The translations under genes were made by a program, and so were the position numbers. DNA of 64,000 bases from JACPFJ01 sp036504875. Its GTDB lineage: Bacteria > Desulfobacterota > Desulfuromonadia > Geobacterales > Pseudopelobacteraceae. The notes below the pieces were generated by a model. It did no database searches, was not told the DNA's origin, and saw nothing but the letters and a program-made list of their open reading frames with translations. Shown here one piece after another: positions 1 through 8,434 of the stretch (the first letter of the stretch is position 1; each line of letters begins with the position of its first letter). Location of the stretch: contig DASXUK010000007.1 of NCBI GenBank assembly GCA_036504875.1, forward strand, positions 23,633 to 87,632, read 5' to 3'.

Positions 1-552
1 ATCAATCTGGCCTGGACCAGAAACACCACCGATGAAACCGGTTTTAACATCCAGCGCTGCACGAACAGCGGTTGCAGCATTTACGCCCCATTGGGAACAA
101 CGGGCGCCGGCATAACCGCTTATTCGGACAGTCCGCTTTCTGCCTCGACCACCTATTGTTACCAGGTGCAGGCGGTAAAATCCGTCCCCGGCGGATGCGG
201 AGGCGGCTGGAGCAGCGGTTATTCAACCGCTGGCTGCGACCTGGTTTTCCCGGCACACGCCACAAATCTTACGGCAAATGCGATCAACTCAGGATCGGTC
301 CAACTTGCCTGGACCGACAATGCAACGGACGAATCCGGCTATGAAGTCGAGGTGCTGGCATGGGAGGGCATGTGGGTAAACATAGCCACACTGGCGGCCA
401 ATGTAACCACCTATGTTCATGCCAGTGGGCTCCAGTCGGCCAAACAGTACAGTTACAGGGTGCGCCCCTACCGGGGTACGGGGAAGTCGCCCTACAGCAA
501 TGTGGCGACAGTTACCATGCCCGCATTTACCAAGCAACTAACCTGTCCGTAA
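1..552 (+). CDS. Fibronectin type III repeat protein, C-terminal part (5' end outside window)
   Basis: The frame is open from base 1 to a TAA at 550-552, so the gene begins upstream of the window. Two tandem units are visible, each starting with an NLxW or LAWTD type strand followed by a TDE(S/T)G turn (residues 2-12 and about 101-115), which is the signature of bacterial fibronectin type III modules. A conserved SYRVRPYRG strand closes the last unit. Such modules are extracellular spacers in surface or secreted enzymes and adhesins; no catalytic domain is visible in this fragment. The protein ends shortly after the last repeat, with no sorting signal. Family assignment is good, function unknown. 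Confidence 0.75.
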   Translation: MNLAWTRNTTDETGFNIQRCTNSGCSIYAPLGTTGAGITAYSDSPLSASTTYCYQVQAVKSVPGGCGGGWSSGYSTAGCDLVFPAHATNLTANAINSGSVQLAWTDNATDESGYEVEVLAWEGMWVNIATLAANVTTYVHASGLQSAKQYSYRVRPYRGTGKSPYSNVATVTMPAFTKQLTCP

Positions 553-909
553 TCATGCGGGACAAGGGTTAAATGAAAAGAACTCTATTATGCTTGCCAT
601 CAGGTAAGAGCCGCTTGTCGAGGTCACCGTCAAAACCGCTGAGACGGACCGGGGGGTGATCAATAAAGTGGATGACAAAAAGCGGCTTGGAATCGAAGGT
701 GAAATAACAGGAAGGGATGAGGAAAACCCCGAATAACGAGGGTAAAGGAGGTGAAAAACCATGAAAAAAACAAAATATATCCGTCCCCTCATTGTGGGGA
801 GCGCGGTGGTGCATCCCTGCTGAGTGCCAAGCGAGAGGCCCTGACTTTAGGCCCTTTGGGTCCGTGTTATTGAACTGCTTTTTTCAGGATTATCGATAAT
901 GGCATTACT
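553..909. other. Intergenic region with decayed coding fragments
   Basis: No intact gene is seen in this 357-base gap. It contains a 42-codon open frame without a start (608-736, + strand) whose translation is protein-like (rich in V, E, K, D) and is preceded in the same frame by a stop, suggesting gene decay. It is followed by the short frameshifted reading frame described separately at 761-873. No clear promoter for the gene at 910 was identified, and no riboswitch consensus was recognised. Confidence 0.35.
761..873 (+). pseudogene. Remnant of a small exported protein, frameshifted
   Basis: A consensus Shine-Dalgarno (AAGGAGGTGA, 745-754) stands 6 bases before an ATG at 761. The frame begins MKKTKYIRPLIVGSAVV, which looks like a signal peptide, but stops at 821-823 after 20 residues. 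Moving to the neighbouring frame at about base 811 continues with ASLLSAKREALTLGPL and stops at 871-873, giving a plausible signal-peptide core (GSAVV-ASLLSA). The simplest reading is a single-base indel near 808-812 in a very short secreted-protein gene. It could also be a 20-residue leader peptide for the gene at 910. No family recognised. Confidence 0.3.
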
Positions 910-2946
910 ATGCTGAATACACTGAAATTGTTGCTCATACTGAGTCTTTTTCTTTCATCTCCGTCAAATGCCGCTGAAACAGCGGTTACAGGGCGAATCC
1001 TGACGGAAAACGGCCCGCTCGCCGGGGGAGGGGTATTTGCCTACCGGAACTACGCCGATATCCAAACCGGAATCCCCGTTACCGCCTCAGAACGCGTCGA
1101 CAATTCAGGCCGCTACACTATGCGGCTACCACAAGGGGAATACTACCTTGTCGCCCGGGGTAAAAAGGACGGCAAGGTTTTTTTCGCCTACCACGGCAAT
1201 AATCCTATCCGTGTGGAGGGTGATGATGTCTGGGTGACGCTTTTGGCCTCCGAGGTCCGGCCTCCGCTGCAAGGCAAAGGGACTGCGGCGCTGAAAGGGG
1301 TGGTCACCTATAAGGGGAAGCCCGTAAATGGTTCTTATGTGGTCCTTTACAAGCCGGAGGCTAAGCGGTTCAAGGGGCTTGGACTCAGGACCGAATCAAC
1401 GGGCGAAGATGGCACGTTCGATATTCCCGTATCCTCTGGCTCGTTCGTGGTAATAGCCAAAAAAATTGAGAGCGGCAAAGGCAACCGGCCCCTGAAAAAG
1501 GGCGACCTGTACTGCTACTATCCCGGCAATCCGGTTGAGGTTGGGCCCGACAGCACGACCAGCATCGAGGTGCCCTGCTATCCCAAGAACGACAGGGCTT
1601 CGTATAATGATGCGCCGCCGATCAAATCCGATGAATTCAAGACCTTGAGCATGCTGGCCGCCGGCGCCGTTGCCGGCATCAGGGGCAGGATCACGGATGC
1701 GGAAGGCAAACCGGTGGCAGGAATGCTGGTGCTTGCCTACCGTGCCGTCAAACCGGTTTTCCTCACCTACCACTTGAGCCACGGAACCGAATATTCGGCT
1801 GAAACCAACGCCGACGGGACCTATTTCATCCCGATCGACGCCTCGGGCGACTATTACCTGGTGGCGCGGGACACCTTGGGCGACGGCCCCCATACCGGTG
1901 AGCTGTACGGCCTGTACAACGGCAACAGTCGGCACGCCGTTTCCTATCAAAACGGTAAACCTCTCGACAATGTCAACATCACCGTCGGCAGGATCATGGC
2001 TGAACCAAAGATGGGGCTTCAGCCAGCCCATGTGGAAAACGAAATATCCGCCGCTAGGCAGATAGCTCGTCCCGAAAAGGAGGCAACAGTTGTCAGCGAT
2101 GGCGTCATCATTACCGACACGGAATGGAAAGGGCGCATAGTCATAAAAGGGGTGGTTGTTGTCAAAAAAGGGGTTACTCTCACTATCAGGCCGGGTACGA
2201 CAGTCGGTTTCGCCCGTATCGACCGGGACAACAATGGTGTCGGCGATGGTGAACTGAGGATCGAAGGACGCATCGTCGCCAGAGGAACACAAGAACAGCG
2301 GATCGTCTTTACTTCTGCGGAACAAAAACCTGAAACCAGAGACTGGTCATATATTCATCTGCTGGCGTCTCAGGAGAATAGCCTGTTCGAATACTGCCGC
2401 TTCGAGTACGGTTTTTCCGGCATCCAGGTGCATTATTCGTCCGTACGAATCACCGACTGTCTCTTCACCAATAACTTTGAAGGGCTTCATTTCAACACCG
2501 CCAATGTGGTAGCGGATCACAACACATTCAGCAACAACGGAACTGCCATCAGGTTCAAGCGGCTTGAAGGCAAGGTTACGATCAGTAATAACGACATCCA
2601 CGGCAATGAAATCGGCGTGCTGTTCGGCCGTCAACAGATCAACGCGGTCGATTTCAAGAACCTGAACAAGCCGGTCGAATTTCCTCTGTTTGAGAACAAC
2701 AACTTCCATGACAACGAAAAATACAATTTTTCCATGGGCGAGGGACAGAATCTGGATATCAGCGTAATAGACAACTGGTGGGGGGCAAAAACAGCCTCAA
2801 AAATTGAAGAATCCATCTTTGATAAAAGTAGTGATGCTAGCCTGGGCAGGATTATCTTCACACCCTATCTTTCAAGCCCGGCGCAGGAGTCAGGTCTGCG
2901 AGAAAAAGGTGCGCCAGACATCAAAACCGTCATGGTGGGCAAATGA
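910..2946 (+). CDS. Exported protein with carboxypeptidase-regulatory-like domains and a right-handed beta-helix
   Basis: 678 residues with an N-terminal signal peptide (hydrophobic residues 6-20, cleavage near SNAAE). Three beta-sandwich modules of the carboxypeptidase regulatory-like type follow (about 24-110, 125-215, 253-345), each with the G.V....G.P..G..V.A....G......T...G.Y......G.Y.L.AR pattern. Residues about 385-640 form a parallel beta-helix of short repeats ending with a DNWWGAK motif typical of NosD-like or surface pectate-lyase-like helices. No catalytic residues can be assigned. The stop overlaps the next start by ATGA (2943-2946), so it heads a translationally coupled operon of exported proteins. 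Probably a periplasmic or cell-surface carbohydrate- or matrix-binding protein (inference). Confidence 0.8.
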   Translation: MLNTLKLLLILSLFLSSPSNAAETAVTGRILTENGPLAGGGVFAYRNYADIQTGIPVTASERVDNSGRYTMRLPQGEYYLVARGKKDGKVFFAYHGNNPIRVEGDDVWVTLLASEVRPPLQGKGTAALKGVVTYKGKPVNGSYVVLYKPEAKRFKGLGLRTESTGEDGTFDIPVSSGSFVVIAKKIESGKGNRPLKKGDLYCYYPGNPVEVGPDSTTSIEVPCYPKNDRASYNDAPPIKSDEFKTLSMLAAGAVAGIRGRITDAEGKPVAGMLVLAYRAVKPVFLTYHLSHGTEYSAETNADGTYFIPIDASGDYYLVARDTLGDGPHTGELYGLYNGNSRHAVSYQNGKPLDNVNITVGRIMAEPKMGLQPAHVENEISAARQIARPEKEATVVSDGVIITDTEWKGRIVIKGVVVVKKGVTLTIRPGTTVGFARIDRDNNGVGDGELRIEGRIVARGTQEQRIVFTSAEQKPETRDWSYIHLLASQENSLFEYCRFEYGFSGIQVHYSSVRITDCLFTNNFEGLHFNTANVVADHNTFSNNGTAIRFKRLEGKVTISNNDIHGNEIGVLFGRQQINAVDFKNLNKPVEFPLFENNNFHDNEKYNFSMGEGQNLDISVIDNWWGAKTASKIEESIFDKSSDASLGRIIFTPYLSSPAQESGLREKGAPDIKTVMVGK

Positions 2947-3623
2947 GGCGAAACATAAAAATCATATCATTGACGCTGTTTGGTCTACTCATGGTTTGCG
3001 CAGGCCTGGCCGGCGCAGCTCATAAAGGGGAGGGTGCAAACTTCTACTCTCTGAACCCTACCGATAGCCTTATCCAGGTCTACGAAGACCCCGCCAGGGC
3101 AGAATGGCAGAAACCGGAAAGAGTGGTCGAGCAATTCTCACTCAAGCCAGGTCAAATCGTTGCGGATATCGGAGCTGGTACGGGCTATTTCTCGGTGATC
3201 TTTGCGAAAAAGGTCGGGGAGAGCGGCAAAGTCCATGCCGTGGACATTGACGGAAACATGGTGGAATATCTTGAGAAAAGGGCGCGGAAGGATGGCCTTA
3301 AAAACATCAAGCCCATACTTGCGAAGAGGAATGATCCCCTTCTGCCGGAGGCCTCGACGGATCTGATTTTTCTGTGCAACACCTATATGTTTATCGAACA
3401 ACGCGAGCAATATCTAGCGCGGTTAAAGGATATTCTGAAGAAAGACGGCCTCTTGGCGATCGTATCCTACAACAAGGTAGAAACCCCTGAAGGGTCTCCG
3501 ATCCATACACGCGTATCTAGAGAGAAAACAATCCAGGAAGCCGAAAAAGCGGGATTCGCACTTGAGGTGGAATATTTTTTTCTACAGTACCAGCATTTTC
3601 TGGTTTTCAGGAAACGCTTATGA
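2943..3623 (+). CDS. Class I SAM-dependent methyltransferase with an N-terminal signal peptide
   Basis: 226 residues. Residues 1-25 are a Sec-type signal peptide (RRNIK, then a hydrophobic stretch ending in GLAGAA). The mature part carries a Rossmann methyltransferase fold: motif I VADIGAGTGYFS (about residues 73-84), an acidic residue after strand 2 in AVDIDGNM, motif II region DLIFLCNTYMF, and a KDGLLAIVSY strand. Residues before motif I (YSLNPTDSLIQVYEDPARAEWQKPE) match a group of methyltransferases seen with signal sequences. The oddity is location: S-adenosylmethionine is not known to be available outside the cytoplasm, so either the leader is a membrane anchor, or the enzyme works elsewhere. 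Coupled by 4-base overlaps to both neighbours. Confidence 0.82.
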   Translation: MRRNIKIISLTLFGLLMVCAGLAGAAHKGEGANFYSLNPTDSLIQVYEDPARAEWQKPERVVEQFSLKPGQIVADIGAGTGYFSVIFAKKVGESGKVHAVDIDGNMVEYLEKRARKDGLKNIKPILAKRNDPLLPEASTDLIFLCNTYMFIEQREQYLARLKDILKKDGLLAIVSYNKVETPEGSPIHTRVSREKTIQEAEKAGFALEVEYFFLQYQHFLVFRKRL

Positions 3624-4468
3624 AAGATGAGGGCCGCATGGTTCGGCGTTTTAGACGAGTTATTCTGGTTTGCTTGTTTGTAATGCTTTCCTCAATTTCC
3701 TTTGCCTCGGAAATTCCCGGACAGGGTAATGACAGTCAGGCAAAGGTTGGAATTATTACCGGCCAGGTCGTGATCAAGGGTAAAAAACCACTGGCCGAAG
3801 GAAAGGTCTTTATTTTCGACGACTCTCTGGGGCCTCCTCCTTCACGGGAGAAATACTGGCGGGTTCCGGATATTATTGGGGAGCTGGATCAGGATGGTAA
3901 ATTCTTTTTTGGGATACCAGAGGGCAAGTATTATTTGATCGCCATTGATAAAAATTCTATCAAAGGCTTCAATCCCCCCGAGGCAGATGGTTGGTTTTAT
4001 TACGAAGCGGACTCAAAAGGTGAACCCAAGAAGATTACTGTTAACGGGGGAACCACGACCAACCTTGATGTTATTTCCACTGCGTTCCCATTTTCTCGCT
4101 CAATGGTTAGATCTGATAAGGGGATCACAGCGGCCGAAGGAGTGGTTGTCGACATGGATGGAAAACCTGTTGAAGGAGCCCTGGTCCTGGCTTTTGCAAT
4201 TGCGGGTATGCAGCCAAGGCCGCTTTTTGTTTCCGAAAGAACGGGTAAAGACGGTAAATTCATAATAAGGACCCATGATGGAGGCAATTACAGCCTGAGA
4301 GTGAGGAGCATATATGGTGGCGGTCCGCCTGAAACCGGTGAGATTGTCGGCAGCGATGGGCCGACCGATTCGCTCCCAATTACACTGAAAAAGGGCGAGA
4401 AACTTAAAGGTTTCATCCTGAAAGTGAAAAGATTTCCGAAACGTGGCGCCAGGTACGAAGAGCCATGA
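3620..4468 (+). CDS. Exported protein with two carboxypeptidase-regulatory-like modules
   Basis: 282 residues. A basic start (KDEGRMVRRFRR) and hydrophobic segment (about 13-28) ending SFASE form a signal peptide. Two modules follow: about 43-155 (G.ITGQVVIKGKKPLAEGKVFIFDD to a GKYYLIAIDK strand) and about 172-270 (AEGVVVDMDGKPVEGALVLAFA to a GNYSLRVRS strand), the same fold as in the 678-residue protein two genes upstream. No enzymatic domain is present. Its start overlaps the methyltransferase stop by ATGA (3620-3623) and its own stop touches an ATGA at 4465-4468. Likely an envelope structural or binding partner of the operon products; exact role unknown. Confidence 0.75.
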   Translation: MKDEGRMVRRFRRVILVCLFVMLSSISFASEIPGQGNDSQAKVGIITGQVVIKGKKPLAEGKVFIFDDSLGPPPSREKYWRVPDIIGELDQDGKFFFGIPEGKYYLIAIDKNSIKGFNPPEADGWFYYEADSKGEPKKITVNGGTTTNLDVISTAFPFSRSMVRSDKGITAAEGVVVDMDGKPVEGALVLAFAIAGMQPRPLFVSERTGKDGKFIIRTHDGGNYSLRVRSIYGGGPPETGEIVGSDGPTDSLPITLKKGEKLKGFILKVKRFPKRGARYEEP

Positions 4469-4494
4469 TTAATGCGGTTACCAGAAGGAGGAAC

Positions 4495-5058
4495 ATGAAA
4501 AAAGTCTTGGTGCTGATAATGGTGGTCCTTTCTATCTTGGCATGCCAGGACTATGCCAATGCCTGCATTGGCAGGATACTCACCATCGGCATCCTCAATG
4601 CGCCCCAGGAACAGTTGTTGGCCGAAATGGTGGCGTTGCTGCTGAACGAGCGAACTGGCACTAACGTCAAGATGGTGTCCTTTAAAGATTCAAAGGAGCT
4701 GTACAGTGCGGTTAAAAAAGGCGAGGTCGGCTTGGTAATCGAAAATATCGAGCGCGGCATGACGATGATAGGCATTTCCGGAGAAAACGATTCAAAACTC
4801 TGCTATGATTTAATGAAAAAAGGGTATCGAAAGAATTTAAATCTCGTGTGGCTCGAACAGTTTGGTGTGGGTCGACACTATGCCCCTGTCATTTCTGTAG
4901 ATATTCTGGAAACTATGCCCGCCTTGCCAAAACTTGTTGGAAAATTGACCGGAATCATTAATGATGAAACTGCTCTTAAGCTGATTAAATCGGCCGGGCC
5001 TGAGGGAAAGATGCATAAGGTGGCGCGAGACTTTCTAAAGGCCAAGAGGCTGATATGA
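4495..5058 (+). CDS. Short glycine betaine/osmoprotectant-type substrate-binding protein
   Basis: 187 residues from the ATG at 4495, chosen because a strong ribosome site (AGAAGGAGGAAC) lies just upstream; an in-frame ATG at 4465 overlapping the previous stop would add 10 residues. Signal peptide at 1-25 or so. Residues about 28-75 (LTIGILNAPQEQLLAEMVALLLNER, VGLVIENIERG) resemble the first lobe of OpuAC/ProX-like binding proteins, but the protein is much shorter than the usual 270-300 residues and no ABC permease or ATPase is adjacent. It may therefore be a sensor or scavenging protein rather than a transporter subunit. Last gene of the exported-protein operon. Confidence 0.6.
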   Translation: MKKVLVLIMVVLSILACQDYANACIGRILTIGILNAPQEQLLAEMVALLLNERTGTNVKMVSFKDSKELYSAVKKGEVGLVIENIERGMTMIGISGENDSKLCYDLMKKGYRKNLNLVWLEQFGVGRHYAPVISVDILETMPALPKLVGKLTGIINDETALKLIKSAGPEGKMHKVARDFLKAKRLI

Positions 5059-5525
5059 GAGATCTAAGACCGGCATAAAATCAAAAGCAACATGTAGGTT
5101 GTTTTTTAAGCGCATTAATAATAACTTGCCCAAGCAGTTGTTCTATCAGATGAAGCTCTCCTACATTCAGAAAGACCGTTTTCCATAGGGAAGGCGGTTT
5201 TTTTGTATATAAAGTCTGTTTGAAACTGCCAGTAAATAAAATGGTTTACGGTAGTTTGTGGTTAGTTCGTCATCCTTCCAAGACGAGTTCTTCAGATAAA
5301 ACCTTTTCTCGGAACACTGCCGAGATTGTATGTGTTCCCGGTTTCCGTCATGTGAAATTACTCATCCTGGCTGGACGCTCAGACTACGCACTGGTCCTCT
5401 TCAACCTTATACTCCCGCTATCTTCATGGCAGCCTGGTAGCTGCCGTCAAATCTTCTGTTATTCTTTTACAAACGAAGTACAAGCAGGTTTCCAGCATGA
5501 GCTGTAAGAATTAAGGAGGTGGATA
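5059..5525. other. Intergenic region with terminator
   Basis: 467 bases without a convincing gene. It holds the terminator at 5174-5204. The only longer open frame (5220-5507) lacks a ribosome site and has no recognisable protein features, so it is not called. The strong Shine-Dalgarno of the next gene (AAGGAGGTGG) lies at its end. No RNA element recognised. Confidence 0.5.
5174..5204 (+). terminator. Rho-independent terminator of the exported-protein operon
   Basis: Stem ACCGTTTTCC / GGAAGGCGGT (5175-5184 with 5189-5198, two G-T pairs) with a short ATAG loop, followed by a run of seven T. It lies 116 bases after the stop of the betaine-binding-like gene. Confidence 0.7.
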
Positions 5526-6218
5526 ATGAAGATCCTGATGGTACTGACCTCACACGACCAACTTGGCGACACCGGTGAGAAAACCGGTTTCTGGCTGGAG
5601 GAGTTTGTTGCTCCCTACTATACCTTCCTTGATGCAGGTGCCGTGGTGACCATCGCTTCCCCCAGGGGAGGCCGGCCTCCGCTCGATCCGAAGAGCGACC
5701 TGCTCGAAAACCAGACCGAGTTAACCAAGCGCTTCCGAACTGACAGCGCTGCGCAGGATGAACTTGCCAACACGAAGAAGCTGGCTGAGGTGTCCGCTGC
5801 CGATTTCGACGCTGTCTTCTACCCCGGTGGACATGGCCCGATGTGGGACATGCCCGATAATCCGACATCGATTGCGCTGATCGAAGCCTTTGTAAAGGCC
5901 GGCAAGCCGGTCGGTGCGGTATGCCATGCCCCGGTCGCGCTTGTAAATGTGCGTGGAAAGCAGGGCGGTTATCTGGTTAAAGGCAAACGCCTGACCGGGT
6001 TTACTAATGCAGAGGAAGAAGCGGTAGGTCTGACCGCCGTTGTTCCGTTCCTGCTGGAAGACCGGCTCAAGGAACGGGGTGCCCTTTTCAGCAAGGCCGC
6101 CAGCTGGTTCCCTTATGTTGAAGTTGACGGCAAGCTGGTGACCGGCCAGAATCCAGCTTCTTCGGGACCCGCAGCCAAGGAACTGCTGAATCTGCTTCGC
6201 TCGGTCGAGCCGATGTGA
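5526..6218 (+). CDS. DJ-1/PfpI superfamily protein (Hsp31/glyoxalase III-like)
   Basis: 230 residues, ATG preceded by AAGGAGGTGGATA. The class I glutamine-amidotransferase-like fold is clear: KILMVLTS strand, FYPGGHGPMWD loop (98-108), and the nucleophile elbow GAVCHAP with Cys133-His134. Residue Glu25/26 in FWLEEFVAPY is placed as the third catalytic residue of Hsp31-type proteins, and the length matches that subfamily (about 225-235). Family members detoxify methylglyoxal or repair glycated substrates; which applies here is not visible. First gene of a + strand run of small stress-type genes. Confidence 0.88.
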   Translation: MKILMVLTSHDQLGDTGEKTGFWLEEFVAPYYTFLDAGAVVTIASPRGGRPPLDPKSDLLENQTELTKRFRTDSAAQDELANTKKLAEVSAADFDAVFYPGGHGPMWDMPDNPTSIALIEAFVKAGKPVGAVCHAPVALVNVRGKQGGYLVKGKRLTGFTNAEEEAVGLTAVVPFLLEDRLKERGALFSKAASWFPYVEVDGKLVTGQNPASSGPAAKELLNLLRSVEPM

Positions 6219-6240
6219 ACAGAGTAGCAAGAGGTTAAGC

Positions 6241-6651
6241 ATGACCGATTTTAAGGATGTCATAAGTTATCAGCCATATCCATGCTTCAAATTGACCCGT
6301 GTTCCTGAAGTTTTGAGACACAAATTGAAAAAAGGCATGCTCTGCCTCTACAACATCGACCAGCGTATTTTTGAATTTCCGACTGTTGGCCAGTTCGGAC
6401 TTATGGAAAGGTTTTTTTCTTATCTGGATTTCGTGGGGTACTACTCGATTCAGGATTTCAGAGACTCTGTATTTGCCGGTCAGCTACCAGTCAGCTGTCC
6501 TTCCTGTAAAGGACCGGTCGAGGATGCCGGTATGATCTCCTTTGAACTGGAAGAACCCGGCACAGCACAAATTGATTTTATTAGTGGCGATGCGGAAATG
6601 TTTTTTTGTGAATTCTGCAAAAGACCATTCGCGTTGATGCCGGTAATCTGA
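6241..6651 (+). CDS. Hypothetical protein with a split CxxC zinc ribbon
   Basis: 136 residues, ATG 22 bases after the previous stop with AAGAGGTTAAGC upstream. Two CxxC knuckles, CPSC (about 85-88) and CEFC (about 122-125), could bind one zinc ion. The N-terminal half is aromatic-rich and has no recognised motif. No signal peptide or membrane segment. Its position between a DJ-1-like gene and a DoxX gene suggests co-transcription. Family not recognised. Confidence 0.65.
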   Translation: MTDFKDVISYQPYPCFKLTRVPEVLRHKLKKGMLCLYNIDQRIFEFPTVGQFGLMERFFSYLDFVGYYSIQDFRDSVFAGQLPVSCPSCKGPVEDAGMISFELEEPGTAQIDFISGDAEMFFCEFCKRPFALMPVI

Positions 6652-6677
6652 TTTTTATCTGCTCCGGTGAGGTGACG

Positions 6678-7064
6678 ATGTTGCCGCAACTAACACAGTT
6701 TACCGATCTCAGCCTGCTCCTTTTGCGGTTCATGGTTGCAGCAGTCTTTGTCAACAGCGGCTGGAATGACTTCAAAGACCCACAGGGCAGGGCGCAGAGC
6801 ATCGGGCTGAACAAGGGATTGACCGTTTTTCTTGGCGCTGCGGAGCTTGCCGGAGGCTTGGGAGTCGCCACCGGCGTGTTGACACAACCTGCCGCCATCG
6901 GTCTGATTCTGATCATGTTGGGAGCAATCCAGAAAAAGATCTTTGTCTGGCACAGCGGCTTCTGGGGAGAGAAGGGATACGGCTGGCACTATGATCTGAT
7001 GCTCGCCATCATCAACCTGGTCATCGCCTGCACGGGCGGCGGCAGGTATGTGCTTTGGAAATGA
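6678..7064 (+). CDS. DoxX family membrane protein
   Basis: 128 residues from the ATG at 6678, five bases after GGTGAGG; an upstream in-frame GTG (6672) overlaps that site and is less likely. Four hydrophobic segments are apparent (about 8-25, 48-68, 70-85, 105-122) with the DoxX hallmarks: an early LLLRFMVAAVFVNSGWNDF segment and a GAAELAGGLGVATG segment. DoxX-type proteins are small inner-membrane proteins linked to thiol/redox stress in other bacteria; the role here is not established. Confidence 0.82.
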   Translation: MLPQLTQFTDLSLLLLRFMVAAVFVNSGWNDFKDPQGRAQSIGLNKGLTVFLGAAELAGGLGVATGVLTQPAAIGLILIMLGAIQKKIFVWHSGFWGEKGYGWHYDLMLAIINLVIACTGGGRYVLWK

Positions 7065-7214
7065 TTCAACGTCGCTCAAATCATAGACAACGACCCCTGC
7101 GGCTTGCATCTATGGTAGCAAATGCCGTCTTGTTTTCTCAACGGGATAGGTTATCGTTTTTATATAGCTGTAAAAAGCGCTCACGCAGGTGTGAGAGGGG
7201 AAAGGAGGCAGGCA

Positions 7215-7478
7215 ATGATTGGAAAGTGTTCGCATCTTGAGCAAGTAAAGGCAATCCAGCCGAAAACGAGCGGCTGCGAAGAGTGTCTGAAGAGCGGCGA
7301 TTCCTGGGTACACCTGCGCCTTTGCGAAACCTGCGGGCATGTGGGGTGCTGCGATAGTTCAAAAAACAGGCATGCCTCCCGGCATTTTCATGCCACTAAC
7401 CATCCGGTGATAAAGTCGTTCCAGCCGGGGGAAAACTGGCGGTATTGCTATGTAGATGAACAGACTGTGGAATCTTAG
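7215..7478 (+). CDS. UBP-type zinc finger protein
   Basis: 87 residues from the ATG at 7215, preceded by AAAGGAGGCAGGCA; the frame is open further upstream but without a ribosome site. Conserved Cys/His set: C5-H6, CEEC, CETCGHVGCCDSS, HASRHFHATNHP, then the WRYCYVDE end. This is the ZnF-UBP domain fold as a stand-alone protein. In eukaryotes the domain binds ubiquitin C-termini; bacterial stand-alone copies have no ubiquitin and their ligand is unknown. It lies directly upstream of the DUF5996 gene. Confidence 0.85.
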   Translation: MIGKCSHLEQVKAIQPKTSGCEECLKSGDSWVHLRLCETCGHVGCCDSSKNRHASRHFHATNHPVIKSFQPGENWRYCYVDEQTVES

Positions 7479-7501
7479 CAGGTGATCCCGGAGGTGAAAT
7501 T

Positions 7502-8434
7502 ATGGCTAATCATGCGTGGCCGGCATTGCCGTTGGCAGAATGGGAGAAGACTTATGCAACCTTGCACATGTGGAGCCAGATCGTCGGCAAGGTCCGTCTG
7601 TCGCTGACGCCGCTGGTCAACCATTGGTGGAACGTGCCTTTTTATGTAACCCCGCGAGGCCTCACCACTTCAACGATGTATTACCAGGACAGAAGCTTCG
7701 CAATCGAATTCGACTTCATTAAACATCAACTGGCCATCAACTGCGATAACGGCGTGACAGGAACAATGGCGCTTGTTCCTGGTCCGGTCGCACATTTCTA
7801 CAGCAAGTTCATGACAACACTGAGGGAGCTGGGGATCGAGGTGAAAATCCGGCCGATACCCAATGAGGTAGAGAATCCGATCCGCTTTGACCAGGATTTC
7901 CAGAACAACTCCTATGATGGGGAATACAGCAACAGATTATGGCGGATTCTGTTGCAGGCTGATAAGGTTTTCAATCAATTTCGCGCCCGCTTCATCGGTA
8001 AATGCAGCCCGGTGCATTTCTTCTGGGGAAGCTTTGATCTGGCGGTGTCGCGGTTTTCCGGAAGACGGGCTCCGGAAAGGGAAGGTGCTGATCCTATCAC
8101 CCGCGAAGCATATTCCCACGAAGTGATCAGCCATGGTTTCTGGCCCGGTCGACGAGCTTCCGGCGCAACTGAACAGGAACGGACAGAGGAGGGCCGCATC
8201 AGCGCCCCTGCTTTCTACTCCTATACCGTCCCGGAACCATTGGGATTAAGCGAGTCGCGTCTTGTCTCGCCACCGGCGTTCTACAGCCCTGAGCTGAAAG
8301 AGTGGATCCTGCTGTATGATGATGTGCGCAACGCCGAATCGCCTGAACAAATGCTGCTTGATTTTCTTCAGAGCACTTATGACGCAGGAGCCAATCTGGC
8401 AGGATGGGACCGCGCAGCATTGGAGCGGGGTTAG
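7502..8434 (+). CDS. DUF5996 family protein
   Basis: 310 residues, ATG after GGAGGTGAAATT. The N-terminal WPALPLAEWEKTYATLHMWSQIVGK motif, LTPLVNHWWNVPFYVTPRGL and the later PVHFFWGSFDLAVSRFSGR and SHEVISHGFWPG segments are characteristic of DUF5996. No known catalytic motif and no membrane segment. Function of the family is not known to me. The next gene begins 30 bases before this stop, so the two are likely co-translated. Confidence 0.85.
   Translation: MANHAWPALPLAEWEKTYATLHMWSQIVGKVRLSLTPLVNHWWNVPFYVTPRGLTTSTMYYQDRSFAIEFDFIKHQLAINCDNGVTGTMALVPGPVAHFYSKFMTTLRELGIEVKIRPIPNEVENPIRFDQDFQNNSYDGEYSNRLWRILLQADKVFNQFRARFIGKCSPVHFFWGSFDLAVSRFSGRRAPEREGADPITREAYSHEVISHGFWPGRRASGATEQERTEEGRISAPAFYSYTVPEPLGLSESRLVSPPAFYSPELKEWILLYDDVRNAESPEQMLLDFLQSTYDAGANLAGWDRAALERG

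Noticed and set aside
836..880. Possible c-di-GMP riboswitch-like stretch before the exported-protein operon
   Set aside because: Conserved GEMM core sequences are absent; the repeated AGGCCCT motif alone is not sufficient.
1396..2325. 309-codon open frame antisense to the beta-helix protein
   Set aside because: Shadow of a strong coding frame on the other strand; lacks ribosome site and recognisable domain.
5220..5507. 95-codon + strand open frame in the gap before the DJ-1-like gene
   Set aside because: No ribosome site, no protein-like composition, no family features; it ends inside the leader of the real gene.
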